Shown one piece after another: positions 41,687 through 51,380 of a stretch of 64,000 nt of DNA. The position numbers were made by a program, and so were the translations under genes. Origin of the DNA: Streptomyces cavernae (GTDB taxonomy: Bacteria; Actinomycetota; Actinomycetes; Streptomycetales; Streptomycetaceae); assembly GCF_004023625.1 (NCBI RefSeq), contig NZ_RPDJ01000007.1, positions 1 to 64,000 on the forward strand, read 5' to 3'. The notes beneath the pieces are model-generated. The model searched no databases, was not told where the DNA came from, and saw nothing but the letters and a program-made list of their open reading frames with translations. Within the stretch, counting starts at the first letter, position 1; the number at the start of each line of letters is the position of its first letter.

Positions 41687-42427
41687 TCAGTTGAGGCTGG
41701 TGGGACTGCGCGTCAGCTCCGTCGCGGGCAGCGACGGGAGGCTGCGGATGATCGCCGTCTCGGTGCGCAGCAGCTTCAGCTCGTCGCGCAGCCGGGACGC
41801 GGTGTCCGGTGCCTGGAGCAGCCGCTGCTTCGACGGCACGTCCAGCATCGCCGCCGCCGCGACGAGGTACGAGACCACCGATGGTTCGTCGGGCAGTTCC
41901 GTCCCGGTGGACAGCGACCGCTCCCGGGCGCCGGCCAGCCGCTTCTGGTACTGCCGGAAGGCGCGCAGCACGCCCTCGGCGAGCGCGCCGGCCTCGTCCC
42001 CTGGGTCCTCGGGCAGTTCCTCCAGTTCGGCCGTCAGGAACTCGCCGGAGGCGTCCACCGAGCGCAGGCGCACGCGGGTGGTCCCGGTGGCCAGCACCTC
42101 GAAGGTGCCGTCCTCGCGTTCCCGGATGGTGGCCGCGTCGGCGATACAGCCGACCTCGTGGAACGCGTTGACGGGATCGTCGCCGAACCCGGCCGCGGGA
42201 CCGCGCTGCACGGCGGTGGTGGGATCGGGCATGCCGGGCGCGCTGGGCGCCACCTCGTGGCCGTCGCGGATGGCGACGACCGCGAACCGGCGCGGCTCGT
42301 CCTCGGGGGTCTTCAGCAGTTCGCGCATCATGGCGCGGTAGCGCTCCTCGAAGACGTTCAGCGGGAGGACGAGTCCCGGGAACAGCACCGAGTTCAGCGG
42401 GAAGAGCGGGAGACGGACGGTGGTCAC
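41687..42427 (-). CDS. LON substrate-binding-domain protein
   Basis: 246 aa from GTG 42427. The sequence opens with VRLPLFPLNSVLFPGLVLPLNVFEERY cut into two recognisable parts, LFPLNSVLFPG and LPLNVFEERY, diagnostic of the LON N-terminal substrate-binding domain; no ATPase or protease domain is present. A helical C-terminal half follows. Stand-alone LON-domain proteins are widespread and poorly understood. The gene has a leaderless-type promoter inside the end of the upstream gene. Confidence 0.88.
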   Translation of the reverse strand: MTTVRLPLFPLNSVLFPGLVLPLNVFEERYRAMMRELLKTPEDEPRRFAVVAIRDGHEVAPSAPGMPDPTTAVQRGPAAGFGDDPVNAFHEVGCIADAATIREREDGTFEVLATGTTRVRLRSVDASGEFLTAELEELPEDPGDEAGALAEGVLRAFRQYQKRLAGARERSLSTGTELPDEPSVVSYLVAAAAMLDVPSKQRLLQAPDTASRLRDELKLLRTETAIIRSLPSLPATELTRSPTSLN

Positions 42428-42435
42428 GACGCAGA

Positions 42436-42441
42436 AGCCTA
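42436..42441 (-). promoter_or_regulatory. -10 box of a leaderless promoter nested in a stop codon
   Basis: TAGGCT (minus 42441-42436) ends eight bases before GTG 42427. Its first three bases are the TAG stop of the preceding gene (42441-42439). Confidence 0.5.
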
Positions 42442-43461
42442 GTGGTCCGCGGGGCGCACGGGTCCGCGTTGCCCACTCCGTGGATGCAGGGGCAGCCGCG
42501 AGGCGACCTCGAGGCGTACCCCGTCGCGCAGTTCGAGGAACTGTCCGAGCGGGTCGTCGGAGATGCGATCCCAGGGGAACGAGGTGGCGTACGGGCCGAT
42601 CAGACGCAGCTGACGCAGGGCGTCGTCCCAGCGTTCGAGGCGGACCAGGACGTAGGTGAGCAGGTTCCGGATCTCGGCGGGCCACGGGTCGGCGGGGTGG
42701 TACCGGTCGGAGACCGCGATCGCGAGGTCGGCCGCCGCGTCCAGGCGCTCCCGGCCCACGGTCGCCCGGGTCCCGGCCGCGGTGAGGTACGCGAACGCGG
42801 CGCGGGCCGGCAGCGCCTGCACCAGCGAGCCGGGCAGCGCGTCCTGGGCGGCCCGCTCGGCGAAGTCGAAGCACTCGCGGTGCGAGCCGTACCAGGCGGC
42901 CGAGAGGTACTGCAGGGCCGCCACATGGCAGCCGTAGTGGTGCGGGGAGCGGCGGACGGCCTCGCCCCACAGCTTCTCGAACTCGGTGTGCGAGGCGTTG
43001 GTGCCGCGGGCGTGGTCCAGCGCGACCCGCCAGGGCACCGGGTCGCGGGAGTCGCCCTCCGCGGCGGCGGTGATCAACGGGGTGACCTCGCGCAGGAGTT
43101 CGGCGCGGGCCGGGGACTCCCAGCCGCGGCGCACGGCGAGCTCGGCCTTCACCAGGAGGGCGTCCGGGTCGTGGGGGGCCGAGGACTGCCAGTGCTCGAA
43201 CCACTCGGGGCGGGAGCGCGCGAAGGCGGCGAGACGGATCACGTGCCGGTCGCGGCTCTCCCATTCGCCGGCCTCGCGGGAGGTGGCAAGCAATTTGGCC
43301 GCCGGGCCGTACTCGCCGCGGCCCGCCGCGACCAGGGCGGGTCCCAGCTGGTCGTCGGGGGCGTCGAGCAGTATCTCGTCGTCGGGGGGGAGGCCGAGGG
43401 CGAGGCGGGGGGTGTTCCTGGTCATCCGGGCGGTGCGGATGAGGGCGCTCAGCAAAGCCAT
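42439..43461 (-). CDS. Helical (TPR-like) repeat protein, unknown function
   Basis: 340 aa from ATG 43461; ATG 43473 would add four residues, and neither has a clear ribosome site. After MALLSALIRTARMTRN the sequence is almost all amphipathic helix with Trp/Ala/Leu periodicity (ESRDRHVIRLAAFARSRPEW, DALLVKAELAVRRGWE), like tetratricopeptide-type scaffolds. No catalytic motif. Upstream, a 155-base gap includes TTGACT near 43555 as a possible -35. Confidence 0.7.
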   Translation of the reverse strand: MALLSALIRTARMTRNTPRLALGLPPDDEILLDAPDDQLGPALVAAGRGEYGPAAKLLATSREAGEWESRDRHVIRLAAFARSRPEWFEHWQSSAPHDPDALLVKAELAVRRGWESPARAELLREVTPLITAAAEGDSRDPVPWRVALDHARGTNASHTEFEKLWGEAVRRSPHHYGCHVAALQYLSAAWYGSHRECFDFAERAAQDALPGSLVQALPARAAFAYLTAAGTRATVGRERLDAAADLAIAVSDRYHPADPWPAEIRNLLTYVLVRLERWDDALRQLRLIGPYATSFPWDRISDDPLGQFLELRDGVRLEVASRLPLHPRSGQRGPVRPADH

Positions 43462-43616
43462 GGTGGGAACCATTGAAAAGCGCAGGTGGGAGCTGGGCCA
43501 GAGGGTGCGCGGTGACGCTTTTGTAACCGCACTTTGGTTGTACGGAGATAAGTCAAGGCTAGGTAAAAGACGACAGTTGTTCAGCTGTGCGGGTGCTGTT
43601 CGCCGCCCCGGCGGAT

Positions 43617-45191
43617 TCAGCTCCGGCGCAGCATCCGCGTGGCTCCCGCCGCCACCGTCGTCGCCAGGATCCAGCCGAGGACGATCACTATGGCGGCCGC
43701 CCACTGCCAGCCGCCGCGCAGACGCCAGTGACCCGCCTGACCCAGGTCGATCACCGGGATCAGCAGGTCGAGGGCGAAGAGCGCTGCGTTCCAGTTGGGA
43801 CCCTCGCCGGGTTTCAGCGGGGGGTGGTCCGCGTGGGCGAACGCCACCGAGCTCGCCGCCCACAGCACCGCCATCCACACCGCCGCCCGCCCGGGGCGGT
43901 ACCCGTACGCGACCGTCCAGTCCTGTGCGTACCCCCACAGCTTGCCCGCGAGCGGCAGCGTCTCGCGGCGCCGCCGCTGCTTGGCCAGCAGGACCTCCCG
44001 GGCGTCCGCGTCCTCACCGCCGTTGCGCAGGACCGTGGCCAGGCGCTCGTACGGCTCCGGGTTGTACTCGGCGGTCGCCGCGGACACCCACTTCAGCCGC
44101 TCCGCCAGCGGGAAGCGTCCCCGGGGCACGAGGCTGTCGTAGCTGAAGCCCCCCATGTGCAGATTGCCGGGCCCCGGCCAACTGGAGACCTTGTCGACCA
44201 GGTTGCCGACCCGCGCCCCGGACAGCACGACCTTGCCGCGCTGCGGCCGCTCGCCCAGGAAACGCAGCTCGGGCGTCTGGATCCGGCGCAGCGACACCTC
44301 CTGGTCGTCGCCGAGGTCGAACCGGGCCCGGTCGAGGTCGAGCGCGTCCCCGAACCTTCCGTCGTCCAGGCGTATCCCGCCCTGGCACTCGAAGCGCTGC
44401 ACCCGGGTGCCGCGGGCCGGTGTGGTGCCGCTGGTCAGCAGCGGGTTGCCGACGCCGGCGGGGGTCAGGTGCAGGGTGCGTTCCACGGTCAGCTGCGGTG
44501 CGTTCAGCGCCCGCTTGCCGTAGGGATTCGCCAGTTTGGCGCCGCGCAGACTCAGCGACACGCCGACCTGCGCGCCGCGCAGACTCAGCTCCCCGTGCGA
44601 CTCCAGCATCTCCGCCTGCAGGTCCTGCCCCACCGTCATGCCGTCGCCGGTGATCGAGCGCCCGCGCCGGTCCCGGTAGACCACGGCCTGGTTGAGCATC
44701 AGGTCCGTGCCGATGTGCGCGTCGGTGAGCCGGGCGCCGTTGTGGAAGCGGCAGCGCGGCAGATGCAGATCGCCCTCGGTGCGCACCCGGGCCGCCTCCA
44801 GCCGCGGCACCGAGCAGTCCACCAGCCGTACCGTGGTGAACCTGGCCTCCGGCAGCAGGATCTCCTTCTCGAAGCGGCAGCCCTTCAGCTCCACGTACGG
44901 CACGATCGTGCCGCCCGCGAGATCCAGCACGTCCGTGATCAGCACGCCCTGGAGCTTCAGCGACGACACCCGGCCCGCCAGCGCGGGCGGCCCGTCCAGC
45001 AGCAGCCAGCACACGATCCGGGCCCGCACACTGCGCTCCGGCCCCCATGGGTGCCCGCCGTGCGGATCGTCCACGTCGGCGTCCCCGCTCCGGAGGTCGT
45101 ACACGCTGCCGTTGCGGAACGCCTGCCACATGCCCGCCTCGGTGGCGGTCAGTCCGTCCGGCAGTTCCCCGCTGCCGGCGCCGTCGGTCAC
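43617..45191 (-). CDS. Membrane-anchored beta-helix-like protein, unknown function
   Basis: 524 aa from GTG 45191, seven bases after GGGAGAAGAGAG; the frame is open 16 codons further. Residues 90-330 consist of short strands with a spacing suggesting a right-handed beta-helix or pentapeptide-like solenoid ([36 protein letters not shown]). Three membrane spans follow at about 430-445, 470-485 and 500-515. Database entries for such Streptomyces proteins are sometimes called oxidoreductases, but no cofactor motif is visible here. Divergent from hisD. Confidence 0.7.
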   Translation of the reverse strand: MTDGAGSGELPDGLTATEAGMWQAFRNGSVYDLRSGDADVDDPHGGHPWGPERSVRARIVCWLLLDGPPALAGRVSSLKLQGVLITDVLDLAGGTIVPYVELKGCRFEKEILLPEARFTTVRLVDCSVPRLEAARVRTEGDLHLPRCRFHNGARLTDAHIGTDLMLNQAVVYRDRRGRSITGDGMTVGQDLQAEMLESHGELSLRGAQVGVSLSLRGAKLANPYGKRALNAPQLTVERTLHLTPAGVGNPLLTSGTTPARGTRVQRFECQGGIRLDDGRFGDALDLDRARFDLGDDQEVSLRRIQTPELRFLGERPQRGKVVLSGARVGNLVDKVSSWPGPGNLHMGGFSYDSLVPRGRFPLAERLKWVSAATAEYNPEPYERLATVLRNGGEDADAREVLLAKQRRRRETLPLAGKLWGYAQDWTVAYGYRPGRAAVWMAVLWAASSVAFAHADHPPLKPGEGPNWNAALFALDLLIPVIDLGQAGHWRLRGGWQWAAAIVIVLGWILATTVAAGATRMLRRS

Positions 45192-45292
45192 AGTTCTCTC
45201 TTCTCCCTCTGCTACTCGGTGGTTCGTACAACCGTTCATGCCCGCTCGGTGACGAAGCGAACGCTAGTAGTGAAGGGGATCTTCCGGGGCGC

Positions 45293-45309
45293 GTATCAGC
45301 AACTGATAC
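45293..45309. promoter_or_regulatory. Perfect palindrome before hisD, candidate operator
   Basis: GTATCAG-CAA-CTGATAC is a 7-bp perfect inverted repeat with a 3-base centre, 41 bases before the hisD start and in the space shared with the divergent membrane-protein gene. The geometry fits a dimeric repressor. Confidence 0.45.
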
Positions 45310-45350
45310 AAGCCACCGGCGCCCGATGCGGGTCTGAGAGAATTGATGCC

Positions 45351-46691
45351 GTGCTGCAATCTCTCTCGCTGGCCCGAATCGATCTGCGCGGCGACGCCCT
45401 CCCCGAGGGCGCGGCCCTGCGCGACCTGCTGCCCCGTGCCGACTTCGACGTCGCGTCCGCCCTGGAGAAGGTGCGGCCGATCTGCGAGGCCGTCCATCAT
45501 CGGGGCGACGCGGCACTGATCGACTACGCGGAGAAGTTCGACGGGGTCAGGCTCGACCAGGTCAGGGTGCCCGCCGCGGCGCTCGCCCGCGCCCTGGAGG
45601 AACTCGACCCGGCCGTGCGCGCGGCCATGGAGGAGTCCATCCGCCGCGCCCGTCTGGTCCACCGCGAGCAGCGCCGCACCCCGCACACCACCCAGGTCGT
45701 GTCCGGCGGCACGGTCACCGAGAAGTGGGTGCCGGTCGAGCGGGTCGGGCTGTACGCACCCGGCGGCCGGTCCGTCTACCCCTCCTCGGTGATCATGAAC
45801 GTGGTTCCGGCGCAGGAGGCCGGCGTCGGCTCCGTCGCCCTCGCCTCGCCGGCCCAGGCCGAGTTCGGCGGGCTGCCGCACCCGACCATCCTCGCCGCCT
45901 GCGCGCTGCTCGGCGTCGACGAGGTGTACGCGGCGGGCGGCGCTACCGCCGTCGCGATGTTCGCGTACGGCACCGAGTCCTGCGCGCCCGCCAATATGGT
46001 CACCGGGCCCGGCAACATCTGGGTCGCCGCGGCCAAGCGCTACTTCACCGGGAAGATCGGCATCGACGCCGAGGCCGGCCCGACCGAGATCGCCGTCCTC
46101 GCCGACGAGACCGCCGACCCGGCGCACATCGCGTCCGACCTGATCAGCCAGGCCGAGCACGACCCGCTGGCCGCCGCCGTCCTCGTCACCGACTCGGTGG
46201 GCCTGGCCGACGCGGTGGAGAAGGAGCTTCAGCCGCAGATCGCGGCCACCAAGCACATCGAGGACCGGATCCGCCCGGCCCTCGCGGGCAGGCAGTCCGC
46301 GATCGTGCTCGTCGACGGCATCGACGAGGGACTGCGGGTCGTCAACGCCTACGGCGCCGAGCACCTGGAGATCCAGACGGTGGACGCCGCCGCCGTCGCG
46401 GAACGGGTCGTCAACGCGGGGGCGATCTTCGTCGGCCCCTGGGCGCCCGTCTCGCTCGGCGACTACTGCGCGGGCTCCAACCACGTTCTGCCCACCGGCG
46501 GCTGCGCCTGCCACTCCTCCGGACTGTCCGTCCAGTCCTTTCTGCGCGGCATCCACATCGTCGACTACACACAGGACGCCCTGGCCGAGGTCGCCCACCA
46601 CGTGGTGACGCTCGCGGAGGCGGAGGACCTGCCGGCGCACGGCGCGGCGGTCAAGGCGCGGTTCGGATGGAAGGTGCCCGAGAACAAGTGA
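45351..46691 (+). CDS. hisD: Histidinol dehydrogenase
   Basis: Zinc enzyme performing the last two oxidations of histidine synthesis, histidinol to histidine. 446 aa from GTG 45351. Landmarks are [15 protein letters not shown] at the start, [13 protein letters not shown], the [15 protein letters not shown] cofactor region, [12 protein letters not shown] and [13 protein letters not shown] near the metal site. GAGAAT at 45338-45343 may be a -10 box giving a leaderless start. The frame is open far upstream, but that part is antisense to another gene. hisC overlaps the stop. Confidence 0.96.
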   Translation: MLQSLSLARIDLRGDALPEGAALRDLLPRADFDVASALEKVRPICEAVHHRGDAALIDYAEKFDGVRLDQVRVPAAALARALEELDPAVRAAMEESIRRARLVHREQRRTPHTTQVVSGGTVTEKWVPVERVGLYAPGGRSVYPSSVIMNVVPAQEAGVGSVALASPAQAEFGGLPHPTILAACALLGVDEVYAAGGATAVAMFAYGTESCAPANMVTGPGNIWVAAAKRYFTGKIGIDAEAGPTEIAVLADETADPAHIASDLISQAEHDPLAAAVLVTDSVGLADAVEKELQPQIAATKHIEDRIRPALAGRQSAIVLVDGIDEGLRVVNAYGAEHLEIQTVDAAAVAERVVNAGAIFVGPWAPVSLGDYCAGSNHVLPTGGCACHSSGLSVQSFLRGIHIVDYTQDALAEVAHHVVTLAEAEDLPAHGAAVKARFGWKVPENK

Positions 46692-47818
46692 CCGGTAACC
46701 CCGCAGCGTCCCCCTGGGACGAACTCCCCGTCCGCGACGAGCTGCGCGGCAAGTCCCCCTACGGCGCACCCCAGCTCGACGTCCCCGTCCGGCTGAACAC
46801 CAACGAGAACCCCTACCCGCTGCCGGAACCTCTCGTCGAACGCATCGCCGAACGGGTGCGCGAAGCCGCGCGGAACCTCAACCGCTACCCCGACCGGGAC
46901 GCGGTGGAACTGCGCACAGAACTCGCCAAATACCTGACGAAGACCGGCGGGCACCGCGTCGGCCTCGCGAACGTCTGGGCCGCCAACGGCTCGAACGAGG
47001 TCATCCAGCAACTGCTGCAGACCTTCGGCGGACCGGGGCGCACGGCGATCGGCTTCGAGCCGTCGTACTCGATGCACGGCCTGATCGCGCGCGGCACGGG
47101 CACCGGCTGGATCTCCGGACCGCGCGGCGACGACTTCTCCATCGACGTCGCCGCCGCCGAGAAGGCGATCGCCGAGCACCGGCCCGACGTCGTCTTCGTG
47201 ACCACCCCCAACAACCCCACCGGCAACGCGGTCCCGCGGGAGACGGTCCTCGCCCTGTACGAGGCGGCCCAGGCGGCGAAGCCCTCAATGGTGGTGGTGG
47301 ACGAGGCGTACATCGAGTTCAGCCACGGCGACTCGCTGCTGCCGCTGATCGAAGGACGGCCGAATCTCGTCGTCTCACGGACCATGTCCAAGGCGTTCGG
47401 CGCGGCCGGCCTGCGCCTCGGCTACCTCGCCGCGCACCCCGCCGTCGTGGACGCGGTGCAGCTGGTACGGCTGCCGTACCACCTCTCGGCCGTCACCCAG
47501 GCCACCGCCCTCGCCGCCCTGGAGCACACCGATACGCTGCTGGGATACGTCGAGCAGCTGAAGACCGAGCGGGACCGCCTGGTCACCGAGCTGCGGGCGA
47601 TCGGCTACGAGGTGACGGAATCGGACGCCAACTTCGTGCAGTTCGGCCGGTTCCCCGACGCCCACGAGGCCTGGCAGAAGATCCTCGACCGGGGCGTCCT
47701 CGTCCGCGACAACGGTGTACCGGGGTGGCTGCGGGTCTCCGCGGGAACTCCGGAAGAGAACGACGCGTTCCTCGACGCGGTACGTGAGTTGAAGAAAGAG
47801 CAGGAGCAGATCGCATGA
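46688..47818 (+). CDS. hisC: Histidinol-phosphate aminotransferase
   Basis: PLP aminotransferase for imidazole-acetol phosphate. 376 aa from GTG 46688 overlapping the hisD stop (GTGA). Fold-type I features include [11 protein letters not shown], the NPTGN loop, VVDEAYIEF and the PLP lysine in [16 protein letters not shown] substrate-binding Arg lies near the C-terminal GWLRVSAGT. The gene is also coupled to hisB by an ATGA overlap. Confidence 0.97.
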   Translation: MTGNPAASPWDELPVRDELRGKSPYGAPQLDVPVRLNTNENPYPLPEPLVERIAERVREAARNLNRYPDRDAVELRTELAKYLTKTGGHRVGLANVWAANGSNEVIQQLLQTFGGPGRTAIGFEPSYSMHGLIARGTGTGWISGPRGDDFSIDVAAAEKAIAEHRPDVVFVTTPNNPTGNAVPRETVLALYEAAQAAKPSMVVVDEAYIEFSHGDSLLPLIEGRPNLVVSRTMSKAFGAAGLRLGYLAAHPAVVDAVQLVRLPYHLSAVTQATALAALEHTDTLLGYVEQLKTERDRLVTELRAIGYEVTESDANFVQFGRFPDAHEAWQKILDRGVLVRDNGVPGWLRVSAGTPEENDAFLDAVRELKKEQEQIA

Positions 47819-48408
47819 GCCGCGTAGGACGCGTGGAGCGCACCACCAAGGAGACCTCGGTGCTCGTCGAGATCGATCTCGACGGCTCCGGAAAGGTCGA
47901 CGTGTCTACGGGCGTCGGCTTCTACGACCACATGCTCGACCAGCTCGGCCGGCACGGTCTGTTCGACCTGACCGTGAAGACCGAGGGCGACCTGCACATC
48001 GACTCGCACCACACCATCGAGGACACCGCGCTCGCCCTCGGCGCCGCCTTCAAGCAGGCGCTCGGCGACAAGGTGGGGATCTACCGCTTCGGCAACTGCA
48101 CGGTCCCGCTGGACGAGTCGCTCGCCCAGGTCACCGTCGACCTCTCCGGCCGCCCCTACCTCGTGCACACCGAGCCCGAGAACATGGCGCCGATGATCGG
48201 CGAGTACGACACCACGATGACCCGGCACATCCTGGAGTCCTTCGTCGCCCAGGCGCAGATCGCGCTGCACGTGCACGTGCCGTACGGCCGCAACGCCCAC
48301 CACATCGTGGAGTGCCAGTTCAAGGCGCTCGCCCGCGCCCTCAGGTACGCCAGCGAGCGCGACCCGCGCGCGGCCGGCATTCTTCCGTCCACGAAGGGCG
48401 CGCTGTAA
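47815..48408 (+). CDS. hisB: Imidazoleglycerol-phosphate dehydratase
   Basis: Manganese-dependent dehydratase, 197 aa, without the phosphatase domain fused in enterobacterial HisB. ATG 47815 overlaps the hisC stop (ATGA). The two metal-binding motifs are present as DSHHTIED and [11 protein letters not shown] four-base gap separates the stop from the following small membrane-protein gene. Confidence 0.97.
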   Translation: MSRVGRVERTTKETSVLVEIDLDGSGKVDVSTGVGFYDHMLDQLGRHGLFDLTVKTEGDLHIDSHHTIEDTALALGAAFKQALGDKVGIYRFGNCTVPLDESLAQVTVDLSGRPYLVHTEPENMAPMIGEYDTTMTRHILESFVAQAQIALHVHVPYGRNAHHIVECQFKALARALRYASERDPRAAGILPSTKGAL

Positions 48409-48412
48409 ACCC

Positions 48413-48577
48413 ATGAACGGTCTTTCCACCGTCCTGATCGTCGTCGGCCTCTTCCTGGTCGGCGGGATCATCTCCTTCGCCAAGCAGCAGATGCCCAAGG
48501 GGCTGATCGCGCTGCTCTCCATCGGCGCCGCGATGTGCCTCGTGGCAGGCGTCCTGAGGCTGGAGGTGTGGAATTGA
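48413..48577 (+). CDS. 54-aa membrane protein in the his operon
   Basis: [18 protein letters not shown] opens a 54-residue product with two hydrophobic segments (about 5-22 and 31-48) joined by KQQMPKG, a small hairpin membrane protein. ATG 48413 is four bases after hisB, and the stop overlaps the TTG start candidate of hisH (TTGA). It is too short for most automated gene calls. No function is known; the placement suggests translational coupling from hisB to hisH. Confidence 0.75.
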   Translation: MNGLSTVLIVVGLFLVGGIISFAKQQMPKGLIALLSIGAAMCLVAGVLRLEVWN

Positions 48578-49215
48578 GCACTCCCAAAAGCGTGGTCGTC
48601 TTCGACTACGGCTTCGGCAACGTACGGTCCGCCGAGCGTGCCCTCGCCCGCACCGGCGCGAACGTCGAGATAACGCGCGACTTCGACAAGGCCATGAACG
48701 CCGACGGACTGCTGGTGCCCGGTGTCGGCGCCTTCGCGGCCTGCATGAACGGGCTGCGCGAGGCCCGCGGCGACTGGATCGTCGACCGCCGGCTGGCCGG
48801 CGGTCGCCCGGTGATGGGCATCTGCGTCGGCATGCAGATCCTCTTCGCGCGCGGCATCGAGCACGGAGTGGAGAGCGAGGGCCTCGCCGAGTGGCCCGGC
48901 GCGGTCGAGCCGCTGCAGGCGGACATCGTCCCCCACATGGGCTGGAACACCGTCGAGGCGCCCGCGGACTCGCAGCTCTTCGCCGGCCTGGACGCGGACG
49001 CGCGGTACTACTTCGTGCACTCCTACGCCGTCCACGACTGGAGCCTGGAGACGCACAACCCGGCCCTGACCGCGCCCCTGGTCAGCTGGTCCACGCACGG
49101 CAAGCCCTTCGTGGCGGCCGTCGAGAACGGCGCCCTGTGGGCCACGCAGTTCCACCCCGAGAAGTCCGGCGACGCCGGAGCGCAGCTGCTCACCAACTGG
49201 ATCGAGACCCTGTAG
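48574..49215 (+). CDS. hisH: Imidazole glycerol phosphate synthase, glutaminase subunit
   Basis: Supplies ammonia from glutamine to HisF. Class I glutamine amidotransferase with nucleophile Cys in GICVGMQ and the His-Glu of HPEKSG near the C-terminus. TTG 48574 has GGAGGTG five bases upstream and overlaps the previous stop, giving 213 aa; GTG 48568, two codons earlier, is the alternative and may be the conventional annotation. PriA follows after 11 bases. Confidence 0.96.
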   Translation: MSTPKSVVVFDYGFGNVRSAERALARTGANVEITRDFDKAMNADGLLVPGVGAFAACMNGLREARGDWIVDRRLAGGRPVMGICVGMQILFARGIEHGVESEGLAEWPGAVEPLQADIVPHMGWNTVEAPADSQLFAGLDADARYYFVHSYAVHDWSLETHNPALTAPLVSWSTHGKPFVAAVENGALWATQFHPEKSGDAGAQLLTNWIETL

Positions 49216-49226
49216 GGATGTCCTCT

Positions 49227-49952
49227 GTGTCGCACAAGCTCGAACTCCTCCCCGCCGTCGACGTCCGCGACGGGCAGGCCGTCCGCCTGGTCCACGGCGA
49301 GTCCGGTACGGAGACCTCGTACGGCTCCCCGCTGGAGGCCGCCCTCGCCTGGCAGCGGTCGGGCGCCGAGTGGCTGCACCTGGTCGATCTGGACGCCGCG
49401 TTCGGCACCGGGAACAACCGCGAGCTGATCGCCGAGGTGGCCGGGGCGATGGACATCAAGGTGGAGCTGTCCGGCGGCATCCGCGACGACGACACGCTCG
49501 CCGCCGCCCTCGCCACCGGCTGCACCCGGGTGAACCTCGGCACGGCCGCCCTGGAGACCCCCGAATGGGTCGCCAAGGTCATCGCCGAGCACGGCGACAA
49601 GATCGCGGTGGGCCTGGACGTGCGGGGCACCACGCTGCGGGGCCGCGGCTGGACCCGCGACGGCGGAGACCTCTACGAGACGCTGGAGCGCCTCAACAAG
49701 GAGGGCTGCGCACGGTACGTGGTCACGGACATCGCCAAGGACGGCACCCTGCAGGGCCCGAACCTGGAACTGCTGAGGAACGTCTGCGGGGCGACGGACC
49801 GCCCGGTGGTGGCCTCCGGCGGTGTGTCGTCGTTGGACGACCTCAGGGCGATCGCCGGTCTCGTGCCCCTCGGTGTCGAGGGCGCGATCGTCGGGAAGGC
49901 CCTGTACGCGAAGGCGTTCACCCTGGAAGAGGCCTTGGAGGCTGTTTCATGA
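49227..49952 (+). CDS. priA: PriA, bifunctional HisA/TrpF isomerase
   Basis: (beta/alpha)8 isomerase acting on both ProFAR (histidine) and phosphoribosyl-anthranilate (tryptophan), as proven for Streptomyces and Mycobacterium PriA. 241 aa from GTG 49227, eight bases after AGGGA; ATG 49218 is an alternative with the AGGG directly against it. Catalytic Asp residues are in [10 protein letters not shown] (first strand) and VVTDIAKDG (second half), with the GGIRDDD phosphate loop. The trp genes in this window have no trpF, consistent with dual function. Confidence 0.95.
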   Translation: MSHKLELLPAVDVRDGQAVRLVHGESGTETSYGSPLEAALAWQRSGAEWLHLVDLDAAFGTGNNRELIAEVAGAMDIKVELSGGIRDDDTLAAALATGCTRVNLGTAALETPEWVAKVIAEHGDKIAVGLDVRGTTLRGRGWTRDGGDLYETLERLNKEGCARYVVTDIAKDGTLQGPNLELLRNVCGATDRPVVASGGVSSLDDLRAIAGLVPLGVEGAIVGKALYAKAFTLEEALEAVS

Positions 49953-49981
49953 CTGTCCTGAAGACGGGTGCGGTGTCATGA
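49949..49981 (+). CDS. 10-codon bridging mini-ORF between priA and the Rid gene
   Basis: ATG 49949 overlaps the priA stop (ATGA), the product is [10 protein letters not shown], and its stop at 49979-49981 overlaps the ATG of the next gene (ATGA). Both ends are stop-start overlaps, which would let a ribosome pass from priA into the Rid gene. The peptide itself may be meaningless. Confidence 0.35.
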   Translation: MTVLKTGAVS

Positions 49982-50370
49982 CGTCCGAAGCCGTGCGGCG
50001 CGTGCAGGGCGGAAGCCCCTGGGAGGAGTCCTTCGGTTTCGCGCGTGCCGTCGCGGCGGGCGACCGTGTGCTGGTGGCGGGCACGACGGCCTTCAAGGGT
50101 GACGTGCTGTACGGGGAGGGCGACCCGTACGAGCAGGCCAAGATGGCCTTTTCCACCGCGGTGGAGGCGCTCGGCGAGTTCGGGCTCGGTGCCGAGTCCG
50201 TGATCCGGACGCGGATGTATCTGACCCACGCGCGGGACGTGGAGGAAGTGGGCCGGGCCCACAAGGAGTTCTTCGACTCCGTGCGCCCGGCAGCGACCAT
50301 GCTGGTCGTGGACGGCTTCGTCGACCCGCGCATCCTGGTCGAAGTGGAACTGGAAGCCTTCCGGGGCTAG
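49978..50370 (+). CDS. Rid (YjgF) family protein
   Basis: 130 aa from ATG 49978. The Rid family is recognised by [12 protein letters not shown], the [20 protein letters not shown] stretch and the closing [13 protein letters not shown] with the conserved acidic residue; the RidA arginine is in IRTRMYL. RidA-type proteins remove reactive enamine/imine intermediates made by PLP enzymes. Its place between priA and hisF suggests a role in amino-acid synthesis. hisF starts 26 bases later. Confidence 0.88.
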   Translation: MTSEAVRRVQGGSPWEESFGFARAVAAGDRVLVAGTTAFKGDVLYGEGDPYEQAKMAFSTAVEALGEFGLGAESVIRTRMYLTHARDVEEVGRAHKEFFDSVRPAATMLVVDGFVDPRILVEVELEAFRG

Positions 50371-50396
50371 AAGAACACAAAAGGAGCCGTGGATTC

Positions 50397-51152
50397 ATGA
50401 CCCTGGCGGTCCGAGTCATCCCCTGCCTGGACGTGGACAACGGCCGGGTCGTCAAGGGTGTCAACTTCCAGAACCTGCGGGACGCCGGCGATCCCGTCGA
50501 GATGGCCAAGGTGTACGACGCCGAGGGCGCGGACGAACTGACTTTCCTGGACATCACCGCCTCCTCCGGCAACCGGGAGACCACCTACGACGTGGTTCGT
50601 CGTACGGCCGAACAGGTCTTCATCCCGCTGACGGTCGGCGGTGGCGTGCGCACCGCCGAGGACGTGGACAGGCTGCTGCGGGCCGGGGCGGACAAGGTCG
50701 GGGTGAACACGGCCGCGATCGCCCGCCCCGACCTGATCCGCGAGATCGCCGAGCGCTTCGGCCGCCAGGTCCTGGTCCTCTCCGTGGACGCGCGGCGCAC
50801 GGAGTCGGGCTCCTTCGAGGTCACCACCCACGGTGGCCGCCGCGGCACCGGCATCGACGCGGTCGAGTGGGCGCACCGGGCGGCGGAACTGGGCGCGGGA
50901 GAGATCCTGCTCAACTCGATGGACGCCGACGGCACGAAGGACGGCTACGACCTGGAAATGATCGCGGCGGTCCGCAAGCACGTCACGATCCCCGTCATCG
51001 CCTCCGGCGGCGCGGGCAAACTGGCCGACTTCGCCCCGGCGATCACCGCGGGCGCGGACGCGGTCCTCGCGGCGTCCGTCTTCCACTTCGGCGATCTGCG
51101 GATCGGCGAGGTGAAGGAGGCACTGCGGGGGGCGGGGCACTGCGTGCGCTGA
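50397..51152 (+). CDS. hisF: Imidazole glycerol phosphate synthase, cyclase subunit
   Basis: Partner of HisH that closes the imidazole ring and releases AICAR. 251 aa from ATG 50397 with AAAAGGAG upstream. A (beta/alpha)8 barrel with catalytic Asp residues in [11 protein letters not shown] and [10 protein letters not shown], and phosphate loops FLDITASS and [11 protein letters not shown]. It ends the his block on this strand; a 228-base gap of imperfect CCGAGTGCCTCAG repeats precedes the convergent gene. Confidence 0.97.
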   Translation: MTLAVRVIPCLDVDNGRVVKGVNFQNLRDAGDPVEMAKVYDAEGADELTFLDITASSGNRETTYDVVRRTAEQVFIPLTVGGGVRTAEDVDRLLRAGADKVGVNTAAIARPDLIREIAERFGRQVLVLSVDARRTESGSFEVTTHGGRRGTGIDAVEWAHRAAELGAGEILLNSMDADGTKDGYDLEMIAAVRKHVTIPVIASGGAGKLADFAPAITAGADAVLAASVFHFGDLRIGEVKEALRGAGHCVR

Positions 51153-51380
51153 CCTTGTGACCTTCCGGCGTTTCCGGCGTTCCGGGACGTCCCTGGTCGA
51201 GCCCCGGCGTTGGTGGCCGGGGCTCCGGGTCGGCTCGTACTCGGGTCTGATCCAATGGTCCGTCCCCGAGCTGTCTCAGATCCTCGACTGTCTTCGGATC
51301 CCTCGCTCGGCTGCTCGAGATCCTCAGCTGCGTCGAATACCGAGTGCCTCAGGTACCCAGTGGCCTCAGGTCCGAGTGCC

